64,000 nt of DNA from Phyllobacterium sophorae (GTDB taxonomy: Bacteria > Pseudomonadota > Alphaproteobacteria > Rhizobiales > Rhizobiaceae): NCBI RefSeq assembly GCF_003010965.1, contig NZ_PGGM01000003.1:496001-560000 (forward strand). Direction: 5' to 3'. Under the pieces are notes generated by a model. The model had not been told where the DNA came from and ran no database searches. It saw only the letters and a program-made list of their open reading frames with translations. Shown piece after piece: positions 43,698-54,239 of this stretch (positions within the stretch are counted from its first letter, which is position 1; each line of letters starts with the position of its first letter). Position numbers and translations under genes: made by a program.

Positions 43698-44369
43698 TTG
43701 AGCTATCATTTTGAATTTAGCTGGCTGCTTCAGTACTACCCGCAAATCCTCAAGGGTATCCTGATCACTCTCGAGCTTATCGCGATCGGAGGAGTGCTCG
43801 GCATTTCGCTCGGCATCATCTGCGCCTGGACCCGGGCTCTTGGGCCCGCATGGCTAAAACCCGTCGTGGCGGGCTATGTCGAACTTATCCGGAACACACC
43901 CTTTTTGATCCAGCTCTTTTTCATCTTCTTCGGCCTTCCATCCCTCGGGTTACAGCTTGACGAACTCACTGCCGCCAACATTGCCATGGTCGTCAATCTC
44001 GGAGCCTATAGCTGCGAAATCATCCGGGCGGGCATCCAGGCGACGCCCAGGGGTCAGTTCGAGGCTGGCGCGAGTCTGGCCATGACACCTTTTGAGACCT
44101 TCAGGCATGTCGTGCTCGTGCCCTCACTGCAGCGCATCTGGCCGGCATTGTCTTCGCAGGTCGTCATCGTCATGCTCGGCTCGTCGGTCGTGTCGCAAAT
44201 CGCCGCCGAGGACCTGACATTTGCCGCCAACTTCATCCAATCGCGCACGTTCCGGGCTTTCGAGGCCTACATCGTCTCGACGGCGATCTATCTCGTGCTG
44301 GCGATCCTGCTCAGGCAGGTTCTTGGCATCCTTGGGAGGGTTATTTTTCCAGGGAGGCTTGCACGATGA
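43698..44369 (+). CDS. Polar-amino-acid ABC transporter permease (first)
   Basis: The predicted protein is about 223 residues. I prefer the TTG at 43698 with AGGGGG seven bases upstream over an ATG at 43659 that lies in the hairpin. HisM/HisQ-type features are YYPQILKGILITLELIAIG, then VELIRNTPFLIQLFFIFFGLP and the EAGASLAMTPFETFRHVVLVPSLQR coupling loop. About five helices. It pairs with the next permease. Confidence 0.88.
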   Translation: MSYHFEFSWLLQYYPQILKGILITLELIAIGGVLGISLGIICAWTRALGPAWLKPVVAGYVELIRNTPFLIQLFFIFFGLPSLGLQLDELTAANIAMVVNLGAYSCEIIRAGIQATPRGQFEAGASLAMTPFETFRHVVLVPSLQRIWPALSSQVVIVMLGSSVVSQIAAEDLTFAANFIQSRTFRAFEAYIVSTAIYLVLAILLRQVLGILGRVIFPGRLAR

Positions 44370-45025
44370 TCGAATTCACGACCTGGGATATTATCCGCAA
44401 CCTGCTGCTTGCAACGCGCTGGACGGTTCTCCTGTCGCTCGTCTCCTTCGTGGGCGGCGGCACAGCCGGACTGCTTCTTCTGTTCCTGCGCATAAGCAAG
44501 CGCAAGGCACTGCGCGGTTTCGCCAGATACTACATTGAGCTCTTTCAAGGCACGCCGCTTTTGATGCAGCTCTTTATTGCCTTCTTTGGGCTTGGACTTT
44601 TCGGGATCGACGTGCCGGCATGGCTGGCTGCCGGACTGGCTCTCATCTTGTGGACCGCATCCTTTCTTGCTGAAATCTGGCGCGGCTGTGTCGAGGCGGT
44701 CGCCAAGGGACAATGGGAGGCTTCTGCCAGCCTTGGCATGGGTCGATTCCAGCAGATGCGCTACATTATCCTCCCCCAGGCATTGAAAGTCGCCATACCG
44801 CCGACGGTCGGCTTTTCCGTTCAGGTCGTCAAGGGTACTGCGCTGACCTCCATCATTGGCTTCGTCGAATTGTCGAAGGCCGGAACGGTCGTAACCAATG
44901 CAACCTTTCAGCCCTTCACCATCTACGGGCTTGTTGCTCTCATCTATTTCGCGCTCTGCTGGCCATTATCCAAGAGCAGCCAGATTCTGGAAAGGAAGCT
45001 CAATGTCGCTCATCGAAATCACTGA
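44366..45025 (+). CDS. Polar-amino-acid ABC transporter permease (second)
   Basis: This is a 219-residue permease whose ATG overlaps the stop of the previous gene. It has the same family features: NLLLATRWTVLLSLVSFVGG, YIELFQGTPLLMQLFIAFFGL, then the coupling loop EASASLGMGRFQQMRYIILPQALK. Its end overlaps the ATPase gene by 23 bases, so the three genes are translationally linked. Confidence 0.9.
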   Translation: MIEFTTWDIIRNLLLATRWTVLLSLVSFVGGGTAGLLLLFLRISKRKALRGFARYYIELFQGTPLLMQLFIAFFGLGLFGIDVPAWLAAGLALILWTASFLAEIWRGCVEAVAKGQWEASASLGMGRFQQMRYIILPQALKVAIPPTVGFSVQVVKGTALTSIIGFVELSKAGTVVTNATFQPFTIYGLVALIYFALCWPLSKSSQILERKLNVAHRNH

Positions 45026-45728
45026 AGTCAGGAAGAGCTTTGGTTCAACCGAGGTCCTGAAAGGCATCAATCTCGATGTCGAACCGGGGGAAGTGATTGC
45101 CATCATCGGCAAGAGCGGATCCGGAAAATCGACGCTGCTTCGCTGCATCAATGGGCTTGAAACGATCAACAACGGCTCGATTTCCGTGGCTGGCGCGCAG
45201 TTCATTGATGATGAATTGCATCTGAAGGCGTTGAGGTTGAAGGTCGGAATGATCTTTCAGCAGTTCAACCTCTTTCCGCACCTGACCGTTGGCGGCAATG
45301 TCATCCTGTCGCAGACTGTCGTCAAGAAAACGCCGAGGCCTGAAGCGGAAACAATGGCTCGCAAAATGCTCGAGCGGGTTGGGCTCGGGCACAAATTCGA
45401 TGCCTATCCAGACGAGCTCTCCGGCGGTCAGCAGCAGCGTGTAGCGATCGCCCGGGCCCTGGCCATGCAGCCGATCGCGCTGCTTTGCGACGAGATTACA
45501 TCGGCACTCGATCCGGAACTGGTGTCAGAGGTGCTGGCGGTCGTGCGCGAGCTTGCCACCGAGGGCATGACCCTCCTGATGGTGACCCATGAGATGAAAT
45601 TCGCGCGCGACGTCTGCTCGCGCGTCGTCTTCATGCACCAGGGCCGCGTGCACGAAATCGGGCCGCCAGAAGGGGTCTTCGCCAATCCCAAGACGCCGGA
45701 GTTGAGGCAGTTTCTTGGTGTGCACTAA
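45003..45728 (+). CDS. Polar-amino-acid ABC transporter ATP-binding protein
   Basis: This is a 241-residue ATPase of the GlnQ/HisP type. Walker A IIGKSGSGKSTLLRCINGLE, the Q-loop MIFQQFNLFPHLTV, the signature ELSGGQQQRVAIARAL, Walker B LLCDEITSALDPELV (the usual DEPTSALD is DEITSALD), and THEMKFARDV are present. It begins with ATG 45003 inside the second permease gene. Confidence 0.92.
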   Translation: MSLIEITEVRKSFGSTEVLKGINLDVEPGEVIAIIGKSGSGKSTLLRCINGLETINNGSISVAGAQFIDDELHLKALRLKVGMIFQQFNLFPHLTVGGNVILSQTVVKKTPRPEAETMARKMLERVGLGHKFDAYPDELSGGQQQRVAIARALAMQPIALLCDEITSALDPELVSEVLAVVRELATEGMTLLMVTHEMKFARDVCSRVVFMHQGRVHEIGPPEGVFANPKTPELRQFLGVH

Positions 45729-45923
45729 TATGGCCGGATATTCGGTGGAGAGCATGATGGCCATTGTTAGAGGGAATATTGACCCGATCCGCTTTGACAT
45801 ATTGCGTTGGATTTAGGCTGGCTGCAGCCCTGTGTTTCCAATAGAGAGCTGCGAACCCCATGCACCAAGGCTGATGGCTGCAGTGCCTGGCAGAGCTCTG
45901 TTTCAAGCCCAATGCGAGGAACG

Positions 45924-46850
45924 CTAGCTCCGACGATATGGATCTGAGCGCTCACGCAAATCGCTGGATTCCAGAAATTCTGCGACCGTCCCAAGGCACA
46001 GTTCTTTTTCCTCGACATGCGGCATGTGACTGGACTGCTCAAAAACGACCCAACGGGCATCGGATATGTTTTCGACATAGGGTCTGACAACCTCTGGCGT
46101 AGCTTCGTCATAGCGTCCCGATATCACGAGTGTCGGTGCCTTGATCCGGTTCAGGCGATCGACAATTGTCCAATCTTTCAGTGTTCCAATGACATGGAAT
46201 TCCGTCGGGCCGTTCATATTGCGATAGACTGTGGAGTCCTCGTCCATAATGGCAAATGTCCGTGCGACCTCTTGCGGCCATGGCGCCACCCGGCAAACAT
46301 GACGATCGTAAAAGACGCGTGACGCGGCAAGGTATTCAGGGTCTGTCAGCGTCCCAGCCTGTTCGTGCTTTACAAGAGTGGCCTGGACCTCTTTTGGCAA
46401 CTCACGACGCAGGCGATTGGCTTCTGCAACCCAGGTGTGCATGGAGGCAGGGGAATTGGCAATGATCAGAGCCTTCAGCCCGTCGGGCTGGCGCACAGCG
46501 TGCTCGGCGCCAAGCATACCGCCCCACGACTGGCCGAGGAGGGCATAACGGTCTTCAATACCAAGATGTTTCAGCAATGCATCAAGCTCTTCGAGGAACA
46601 ATGAGACCGTCCAGAAATCCGCGCCTTTTTCCGGCAAACGGGTCGAATAGCCATTGCCGAGCTGATCGTAATGGATGACGGCTCGGCCGCTAGCGGCCGA
46701 AAGATGTTTAAATGAATCGACATAGTCATGCGTGCAGCCGGGTCCGCCGTGAATGACCACCAGTGGCAAAGAGGAAGAGTCAAGTGACCCGGTTATGCGG
46801 TACCAGGTCCGGTAGTCGCGAAAGGGCAGATAACCTTCCTTTGAACTGAC
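45924..46850 (-). CDS. Proline-iminopeptidase-like alpha/beta hydrolase (first copy)
   Basis: The predicted protein is 308 residues from ATG 46850, with GGAG 12 bases upstream; ATG 46871 would add seven residues. The alpha/beta hydrolase is of peptidase family S33. The oxyanion [10 protein letters not shown] motif, the nucleophile elbow GQSWGGM, a late acid (SGRYDEATP) and His in SSHMPH give a complete catalytic set. It would release N-terminal residues, often proline, from short peptides or cleave related amides. It is next to the LuxR solo gene on the same strand, with a lux-box-like element upstream. That matches the pip-gene context of plant-responsive LuxR solos. Confidence 0.88.
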   Translation of the reverse strand, partial: VSSKEGYLPFRDYRTWYRITGSLDSSSLPLVVIHGGPGCTHDYVDSFKHLSAASGRAVIHYDQLGNGYSTRLPEKGADFWTVSLFLEELDALLKHLGIEDRYALLGQSWGGMLGAEHAVRQPDGLKALIIANSPASMHTWVAEANRLRRELPKEVQATLVKHEQAGTLTDPEYLAASRVFYDRHVCRVAPWPQEVARTFAIMDEDSTVYRNMNGPTEFHVIGTLKDWTIVDRLNRIKAPTLVISGRYDEATPEVVRPYVENISDARWVVFEQSSHMPHVEEKELCLGTVAEFLESSDLRERSDPYRRS

Positions 46851-46922
46851 CATTTGCAAATTTTTCTCCATCAATTGCAGACAATGGAGAAAAGGATAGC
46901 GTGCCGGGAACGCGCAAGGCAG

Positions 46923-46938
46923 CTATCATAAGTTATAG
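46923..46938 (-). promoter_or_regulatory. lux-box-like element upstream of the first hydrolase gene
   Basis: CTATCATAAGTTATAG has the CT-N12-AG frame of lux boxes and near-symmetric CTATNA / TNATAG arms. It shares CTATCA-N4-TTATAG with the element at 47761-47776. It lies about 70 bases upstream of the hydrolase start and just past the end of the LuxR gene. It is probably bound by that regulator; no clear -10 element is seen. Confidence 0.6.
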
Positions 46939-46951
46939 GATGAGGTCCGCT

Positions 46952-47713
46952 CTAATCGAGCAACCGGTAATGGGCAGCACGAACAACCGCCTGGACCCGG
47001 TTTCTTGCTCCGAGTTTTTTAGCCGCCGCATTGAGATGCATAACGACTGTGGGCACGGAACGCTGGATATGGCGCGCGATTTCCTTGGCGGAGAGGCCAT
47101 CTGCCGAGTAACGCAGGCACTCCCGTTCCCTTGCGGTCAGATGAACGGTGGCACAGCTTCGCGTCTCCTCATCGAATACCGAAAATGCCGCCTCGTGGAA
47201 CACATGCGCCAGCAGACCGAAATCGGCGATATGACGGGCAGCATCGCGTTCGTAGCCCCTGCCTGCACCAAACCGGACGCCCGTCACGGTCGCATAGTCG
47301 CCGCGAGGCAAATGAATCGGAACTGTTGTCCCGCAGAGCATGTCGCGCTCGCGCAGATAGTGTACGACCGGCGCATGATCGTCGTTCATGAACCGGTTAA
47401 TAACCGTGTCCGCTTCGGCGCTGTAGTTCCAGAAAAAAGGCGTGGTTGTCCCGATGGCTTGCTGTTGTACCGGATCGATGCGGAAATATTCCCTTTCGCA
47501 CCAGTATTCACGCATTTCATCCGAGATATTCCTCAGTTTGAGCAGCGACGGTATCATCAAGGCACCGTCGTGGTCGAACGGAACTGGCGTATAATCGTAT
47601 ATGAGCGCATCGAAGCCGAAGGCTTTCATCGCCTCGAACGCTTCATCGATCCTTCCTTCCAGCGTCTCCCGCGCGGTGAACTGCCCCTTGATGTGATCGA
47701 TATCGTTTAGCAT
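46952..47713 (-). CDS. LuxR-family solo regulator of the plant-responsive (PipR/OryR) type
   Basis: This is a 253-residue transcription factor with an N-terminal autoinducer-binding domain (about 20-165) and a C-terminal LuxR helix-turn-helix (about 185-245, LTARERECLRYSADGLSAKEIA). Aligning by DP and W to TraR gives W85, D70, P71 and G113 conserved. Position 57 is Met (MREYW) and position 61 is Trp. These two changes mark LuxR solos of plant-associated bacteria that respond to plant-derived compounds instead of acyl-homoserine lactones. No luxI gene is near. Flanking proline-iminopeptidase-like genes and a peptide-type ABC transporter fit the same group. The start is ATG 47713; a TTG at 47728 is possible. 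Confidence 0.88.
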   Translation of the reverse strand: MLNDIDHIKGQFTARETLEGRIDEAFEAMKAFGFDALIYDYTPVPFDHDGALMIPSLLKLRNISDEMREYWCEREYFRIDPVQQQAIGTTTPFFWNYSAEADTVINRFMNDDHAPVVHYLRERDMLCGTTVPIHLPRGDYATVTGVRFGAGRGYERDAARHIADFGLLAHVFHEAAFSVFDEETRSCATVHLTARERECLRYSADGLSAKEIARHIQRSVPTVVMHLNAAAKKLGARNRVQAVVRAAHYRLLD

Positions 47714-47760
47714 CCGTGTGCCTGTCAATCAGAAACTCAGGCAATCCGCCTGGGGAGACC

Positions 47761-47776
47761 CTATCACTTCTTATAG
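47761..47776 (+). promoter_or_regulatory. lux-box-like element upstream of the hydrolase/ABC operon
   Basis: CTATCACTTCTTATAG shares CTATCA-N4-TTATAG with the element at 46923-46938. A -10-like TATATC (47794-47799) lies 17 bases after its right end, so the right arm occupies the -35 position, as in LuxR/TraR-activated promoters. It is 81 bases before the second hydrolase gene and 47 bases upstream of the divergent luxR gene, and could control both. Confidence 0.65.
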
Positions 47777-47806
47777 CTGGTGTTGAGTGCGGATATATCT
47801 AAAAAT

Positions 47807-47835
47807 TAGCCATGCTCAAATCTTGAGCAAGGCTA
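47807..47835 (+). repeat. Inverted repeat in the leader of the hydrolase/ABC operon
   Basis: TAGCC-AT-GCTCAA-ATC-TTGAGC-AA-GGCTA forms a two-part stem with a 2 by 2 internal loop. It starts about where transcription from the TATATC box would begin. It could be a 5-prime stem that stabilises the mRNA or a second operator. Confidence 0.55.
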
Positions 47836-47857
47836 AAGATCCTTCGGAGACAGCTGA

Positions 47858-48751
47858 ATGTGGCGTGAAATGAAGCCGGACCAGCGGCACGAAGTGCAAG
47901 TCGATGGCTATCGTGTCATCGCCTACAGTTTTGGTGCTGGCGATGAGGTGGTGTTCTGCCTCAATGGTGGCCCCGGTTTGCCATGCGACTATCTGCGCGA
48001 AGCCCACTCCTGTCTGGCTGACAACGGCTATCGCGTCGTGGCCTTCGATCAGCTAGGCACCGGTGAATCCGATCGTCCGCAAGATCTTTCGCTGTGGACA
48101 ATCGACCGATACGTCGAAGAGACGGAAACTGTGCGCAAGGCGCTGGGTCTTGGCAAGGTGCATCTGCTCGGCCATTCCTGGGGCGGCTGGCTGGCTATTG
48201 ATTATGCCCTCGCCTATCCACAGAACCTGAAAACTCTCATCCTTGAAAACACGGTTGCCGACATGCCACATCTGATCTCGGAGCTTGAGCGCCTGCGATC
48301 AGCACTCGGTTCCGAGACGGTTGGCATGATGCACAAGCACGAGGCGCAGGGAACACTCGATCATCCGGAGTATATGGCGGCAATCACCATCCTCAATTAT
48401 AGGCATGTCTGCCGGCTGGCCGACTGGCCGGCACCGGTAAAACGCTCGCTGGATGACTGGAACATGGATCCGTACGGCACAATGCAAGGTCCCAATGAGT
48501 TTCTCTACACCGGCAATCTGAAAGACTGGAACCGGCTTGCAGACCTTCCCAAAATAGCAGTTCCAACGCTCGTCACCGTCGGCGAAAACGATGAGCTTAC
48601 ACCCGCCTGCGCCTTGCGCATGAAGCTTGCCCTTCCCGATGCCGAATTGAAAGTCTTCGCCAATGCGAGCCACATGCCATTTTATGAACAACCGCAGAGC
48701 TATTATCCAGTTCTTCTAGACTTTCTCTCGCGCCACAGGACGGCGCTATGA
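47858..48751 (+). CDS. Proline-iminopeptidase-like alpha/beta hydrolase (second copy)
   Basis: This is a 297-residue S33-type hydrolase, with ATG 47858 and GGAG eight bases upstream. Motifs: CLNGGPGLPCDYLREAH (oxyanion region, NGGPG instead of HGGPG), GHSWGGWLAIDYA (nucleophile Ser), VGENDELTPA (acid), ASHMPFYEQP (His). It is clearly related to the first copy, sharing the PEYxAA, RHVCR and GTLDHPEY-type segments, but diverged. It leads an operon with a Dpp-type ABC transporter, so it likely processes what that transporter brings in. Confidence 0.9.
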   Translation: MWREMKPDQRHEVQVDGYRVIAYSFGAGDEVVFCLNGGPGLPCDYLREAHSCLADNGYRVVAFDQLGTGESDRPQDLSLWTIDRYVEETETVRKALGLGKVHLLGHSWGGWLAIDYALAYPQNLKTLILENTVADMPHLISELERLRSALGSETVGMMHKHEAQGTLDHPEYMAAITILNYRHVCRLADWPAPVKRSLDDWNMDPYGTMQGPNEFLYTGNLKDWNRLADLPKIAVPTLVTVGENDELTPACALRMKLALPDAELKVFANASHMPFYEQPQSYYPVLLDFLSRHRTAL

Positions 48752-48793
48752 ATCGGGCAATGTTGCTTCAAACAAATCACTGGGCGCGCAACA

Positions 48794-49732
48794 ATGCACC
48801 GCTATAAATTCATCCTTTATCGGCCCCTGCAGTTTCTGCCCGTTATTTTTGGCGTCAGCCTGATCACATTCATCCTGGTGCGGCTCATTCCCGGCGACCC
48901 GGCAAGGGTTCTTCTTGGCGCCCGTTCCACACCCGCGGCAATCGCCAACATTCGCGCGCAGTATGGTCTGGATGAGCCCTTGTGGCTGCAATATTTCTAT
49001 TTTCTTAAAAACCTTGCCAATGGCGAGATGGGAAAATCAATACTTTACAAGATCGATGTGCTGAAGCTGATCGCCACCCGCATCGAGCCGACGATCACGC
49101 TCATCGTGTGCAGTGTTTTCCTGTCAATTTTAATTGCCATCCCGCTCGCTGCAATTGCAGCACGCAACCGCGGCGGCATACCGGATCACGCAGTCCGCCT
49201 CATTTCGACGATGGGCATTGGCTTTCCGCCATTTTGGCTGGCACTGATGCTTATAATCTTGTTCAGCGTCAAACTCGGCATTGTGCCAGTGTCGGGCTAC
49301 GGCGAGAACTTCGGCGACAAGCTGGCGCACCTCATCTTGCCCTGCCTCACCATCGCCCTGTGCCTGTCCTCGGTCCTGACCCGCAGCCTACGCGCCAGCA
49401 TGGTTGTTGAGTTGCAGTCAGATCTTGCAACCGCGGCGCGCGCGCGCGGAATGCCCGAAAGCATCGTATTCTGGCGGCACGTCCTGCCCAACTCGCTTGT
49501 TCCTGCGGTCAACCTCCTTGCCGTCAATATTGGTTGGTTGATCGGCGGAACGGTGGTCGTCGAAACAGTCTTCGCCATCCCGGGCATGGGGCAGTTGCTG
49601 GTGCGCGCCATATTCTCTCGCGACTACATGGTGGTTCAGGGTGTGGCGATGGTCTTTGCCTGCGGCACAGTGCTCGTCAACTTCCTCGCCGACATTTTGA
49701 CAGTGACGATCGATCCGCGGGTGAAGCTATGA
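48794..49732 (+). CDS. Dpp/Opp-type ABC transporter permease (DppB-like), PipR-linked operon
   Basis: This is a 312-residue permease with the family opening ITFILVRLIPGDPARVLLG and about six helices. The coupling loop is TAARARGMPESIVFWRHVLPNSLVP and the terminal motif IDPRVKL. It follows the second hydrolase gene by 42 bases, and its stop overlaps the next permease (ATGA). Confidence 0.92.
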   Translation: MHRYKFILYRPLQFLPVIFGVSLITFILVRLIPGDPARVLLGARSTPAAIANIRAQYGLDEPLWLQYFYFLKNLANGEMGKSILYKIDVLKLIATRIEPTITLIVCSVFLSILIAIPLAAIAARNRGGIPDHAVRLISTMGIGFPPFWLALMLIILFSVKLGIVPVSGYGENFGDKLAHLILPCLTIALCLSSVLTRSLRASMVVELQSDLATAARARGMPESIVFWRHVLPNSLVPAVNLLAVNIGWLIGGTVVVETVFAIPGMGQLLVRAIFSRDYMVVQGVAMVFACGTVLVNFLADILTVTIDPRVKL

Positions 49733-50576
49733 GCACCGGTCACGCCTTCAGCGCCAAGATTGGCTGGAGCCGGTGGCTGGGTCAGCGGTTGACGCTTGTC
49801 GCCGGCATGGCCATCCTGGGACTCTTCATTTTCATGGCGATCGCAGCACCGATGATCGCCCCTTATGACCCCATTGCCCAAAATGGTGATCTACGTCTCG
49901 TTCCACCGTCATTTCTTCATCCGTTCGGCACCGACAATTTCGGCCGCGATATCCTGTCCCGCATCATCTGGGGCGCGCGTATAGATCTTCAAATCGCCTT
50001 TATTGGAGTGGCCTTTCCCTTCCTCATCGGAACGGTTCTCGGAACGATCTCCGGCTATTTCGGCGGAATTATCGACACCGTCTTCATGCGGTTGATCGAT
50101 ATTATTCTGGCCTTTCCCTTCCTCGTCCTGATGCTATCGATTATAGCCATTCTCGGACCGGGGCTTCTCAGTTTCTACATCGCCATGGCGCTCGTTGGTT
50201 GGGTATCCTATGCCCGGCTTATCCGGACACAGATGCTTGTCCTGAAGAACAGCGACTATGCTGTCGCTGCCGTGAGCCTAGGCTTCAGCAATGCGAGGAT
50301 CATGTTCCGGCACTTGCTTCCCAATGCCATCGCTGGCTCCGTTGTCTTCTCCATGTCGGACGCCGTCCTCGTTCTGCTAAACGGAGCGGCAATCAGCTAT
50401 CTCGGACTAGGCGTTCAGCCCCCGTTGGCCGAATGGGGCGTCATGGTTGCAGAAGGGCAGAGTTTTATCAGCACCGCCTGGTGGATCACTCTTTTTCCCG
50501 GTCTGTCCATCGTTGTCCTGGCCTTTGGTTTCAGTTTATTCGGTGACGGGCTTGGCGAAGTGCTGGGGGTACGCGA

Positions 50577-50580
<4 letters not shown>
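49729..50580 (+). CDS. Dpp/Opp-type ABC transporter permease (DppC-like), PipR-linked operon
   Basis: The predicted protein is 283 residues, with ATG 49729 overlapping the previous stop. FGTDNFGRDILSRIIWGARIDLQIA is the DppC landmark. The coupling loop AAVSLGFSNARIMFRHLLPN and the end FSLFGDGLGEVLGVRE complete the fold. Both ends overlap neighbouring genes by four bases, so the operon is translationally coupled. Confidence 0.92.
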
Positions 50581-52336
<1,756 letters not shown>

Positions 52337-52340
<4 letters not shown>

Positions 52341-53851
52341 ACAGGAAATGGATGCGTCTCAGCATAGCGACGACATTGGCGGTGTTGACATTCGGTGTCA
52401 GCATGGCAGAGGCCCAGGGGGTGCTGACCATTGGCAGGCGCGAGGACAGCACCACATTCGACCCGATCAAATCCGCACAAAATGTTGACAATTGGGTATT
52501 TTCAAATGTGTTTGATGTCCTCGTGCGTGTCGACAAAACCGGCACGAAGCTGGAGCCGGGCCTTGCTCAGAGCTGGACGGTCTCTGAAGATGGGCTGACC
52601 TATACGTTCATCATGCGTGGCGCGAAGTTCTCCGATGGCTCGCCTATAACGGCAAATGACGCTGCCTATACCTTGTTGCGTATCCGTGACAATGAGGGCT
52701 CGCTCTGGAGCGACTCGTACAAGGTCATAGACACTGCCGAGGCAAAAGACGACAAGACCCTTGTCGTCAAGCTCAAAACGCCATCCGTGCCCTTCCTGTC
52801 GACCCTGGCATTGCCGAATGTATCGGTGATTTCGCAAAAAGCTATGGAAGAACTTGGCGAGGACACATTTGCCGAAAAACCGGTCGCGTCCGGCGCATTT
52901 GTCGTGAAGGAATGGCGTCGCGGTGACCGCGTCATTTTGGAGAAGAATCCGAATTTCTGGCAGGCGGACCGGGTGAAACTCGATGGCGTCGAATGGATTT
53001 CCGTGCCCGATGACAACACCCGTATGCTGAACGTCCAGGCCGGCCAGCTTGACACGGCAATTTTCGTGCCGTTTTCCCGCGTAGAGGAATTGAAGAAAGA
53101 CCCGAACCTCCATGTCGAAATCAACACCTCGACACGTGAAGATCACCTTTTAATCAATCACGAACATGGTGCGCTGGCCAAGAAGGAAGTCCGCCAGGCG
53201 ATCGATATGGCTATCGACAAGAAAGCGATTGTTGACACTGTCACGTTCAACCTTGGTGAGATTGCCTATTCCTATATTCCGAAAGGCTCGCTCTACCACT
53301 ATGCCGGCAATCTTCAGCGTCCCTATGATCCGGAAAAAGCCAAACAAATGCTAGCGGATGCCGGAGCAAGCGCACTGTCGCTCAACTATGTCGTCAATGC
53401 AGGAAATGAGACCGATGAACAGATTGCCGTTCTTTTGCAACAGCAATTGCAGAAAGCCGGAGTGAGTGTCAATCTGCAGAAGGTCGATCCAAGCCAGAGC
53501 TGGGACATGCTGATCGCCGGCGATTATGACATCTCGGTCATGTACTGGACCAATGACATCCTCGATCCCGACCAAAAGACAACATTCGTCCTCGGGCATG
53601 ATACCAATATGAATTACATGACCCGTTACAGGAACGACAAGGTCAAGGATCTGGTTGCCGCGGCCCGCCTGGAACAGGACCCGAAGCAACGCGAAGCTAT
53701 GTATGTGGATTTGCAGAAGATGGCCAAGGACGACGTCAACTGGATCGATCTTTACTACAGCCCCTACATCAACGTCACACGCAAGAACATTGAAAACTTC
53801 TACCAGAATCCATTGGGAAGGTTTTTCCTTGAGGACACGGTGAAAAACTGA
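52337..53851 (+). CDS. ABC transporter substrate-binding protein, family 5, PipR-linked operon
   Basis: This is a 504-residue periplasmic protein whose ATG overlaps the ATPase stop. Residues 1-30 are a signal peptide (LSIATTLAVLTFGVSMAEAQ). LEPGLAQSWTVSEDGLTYTF, GAKFSDGSPITANDAAYTL and VRQAIDMAIDKKAIV are family 5 landmarks. In related plant-responsive LuxR systems, a binding protein of this type is needed to import the plant signal or peptides. That role is inferred here from the operon and its lux-box-like promoter. Confidence 0.92.
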
Positions 53852-53858
53852 GGAAGCG

Positions 53859-53887
53859 GACGGCCATACGAGAAATCTCTGGCCGTC
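53859..53887 (+). terminator. Probable terminator of the hydrolase/ABC operon
   Basis: GACGGCCA (53859-53866) pairs perfectly with TGGCCGTC (53880-53887), seven bases after the stop of the binding-protein gene. The loop is 13 bases. The following ACTCTTATT is only moderately T-rich, so strength is uncertain. Confidence 0.6.
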
Positions 53888-54239
53888 AACTCTTATTGCC
53901 AAGATCTCAAAACAGGCCGAATTCGCAAAACAAACCGCGTTTTGACAGATCGGAGAAGGTGGTGCCCCGGTTTAGCCGTGGACGATGAGCGTGCTGTGGG
54001 CTGATGTCAGGCCGCACCCCGCGAAGGGGTGCCCTGCCGATGCATCACCCGCCGCCTCCAGGAGCAGCGGATACGCATCCCGGCGCGAGCCGGCTATTAT
54101 GACGATCGCGCGCAGGAGGCCGAGCCGTCCGGTCATGCGTCCTGATCTATAGCATATCCGTTAGAGTTGGTATGCGGGCAGGTTCCCTTGCAGTGGGGCA
54201 AACATATGCTTGCGACCCGCCTGAAGTTATGACAAGCGA
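53888..54239. other. Gene-free stretch with a strong hairpin
   Basis: No gene recognised. GCACCCC-GCGAA-GGGGTGC (54014-54032) is a very stable 7-bp GC stem. Part of the segment on the plus strand reads like coding sequence in short pieces but matches nothing I know. Confidence 0.45.
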
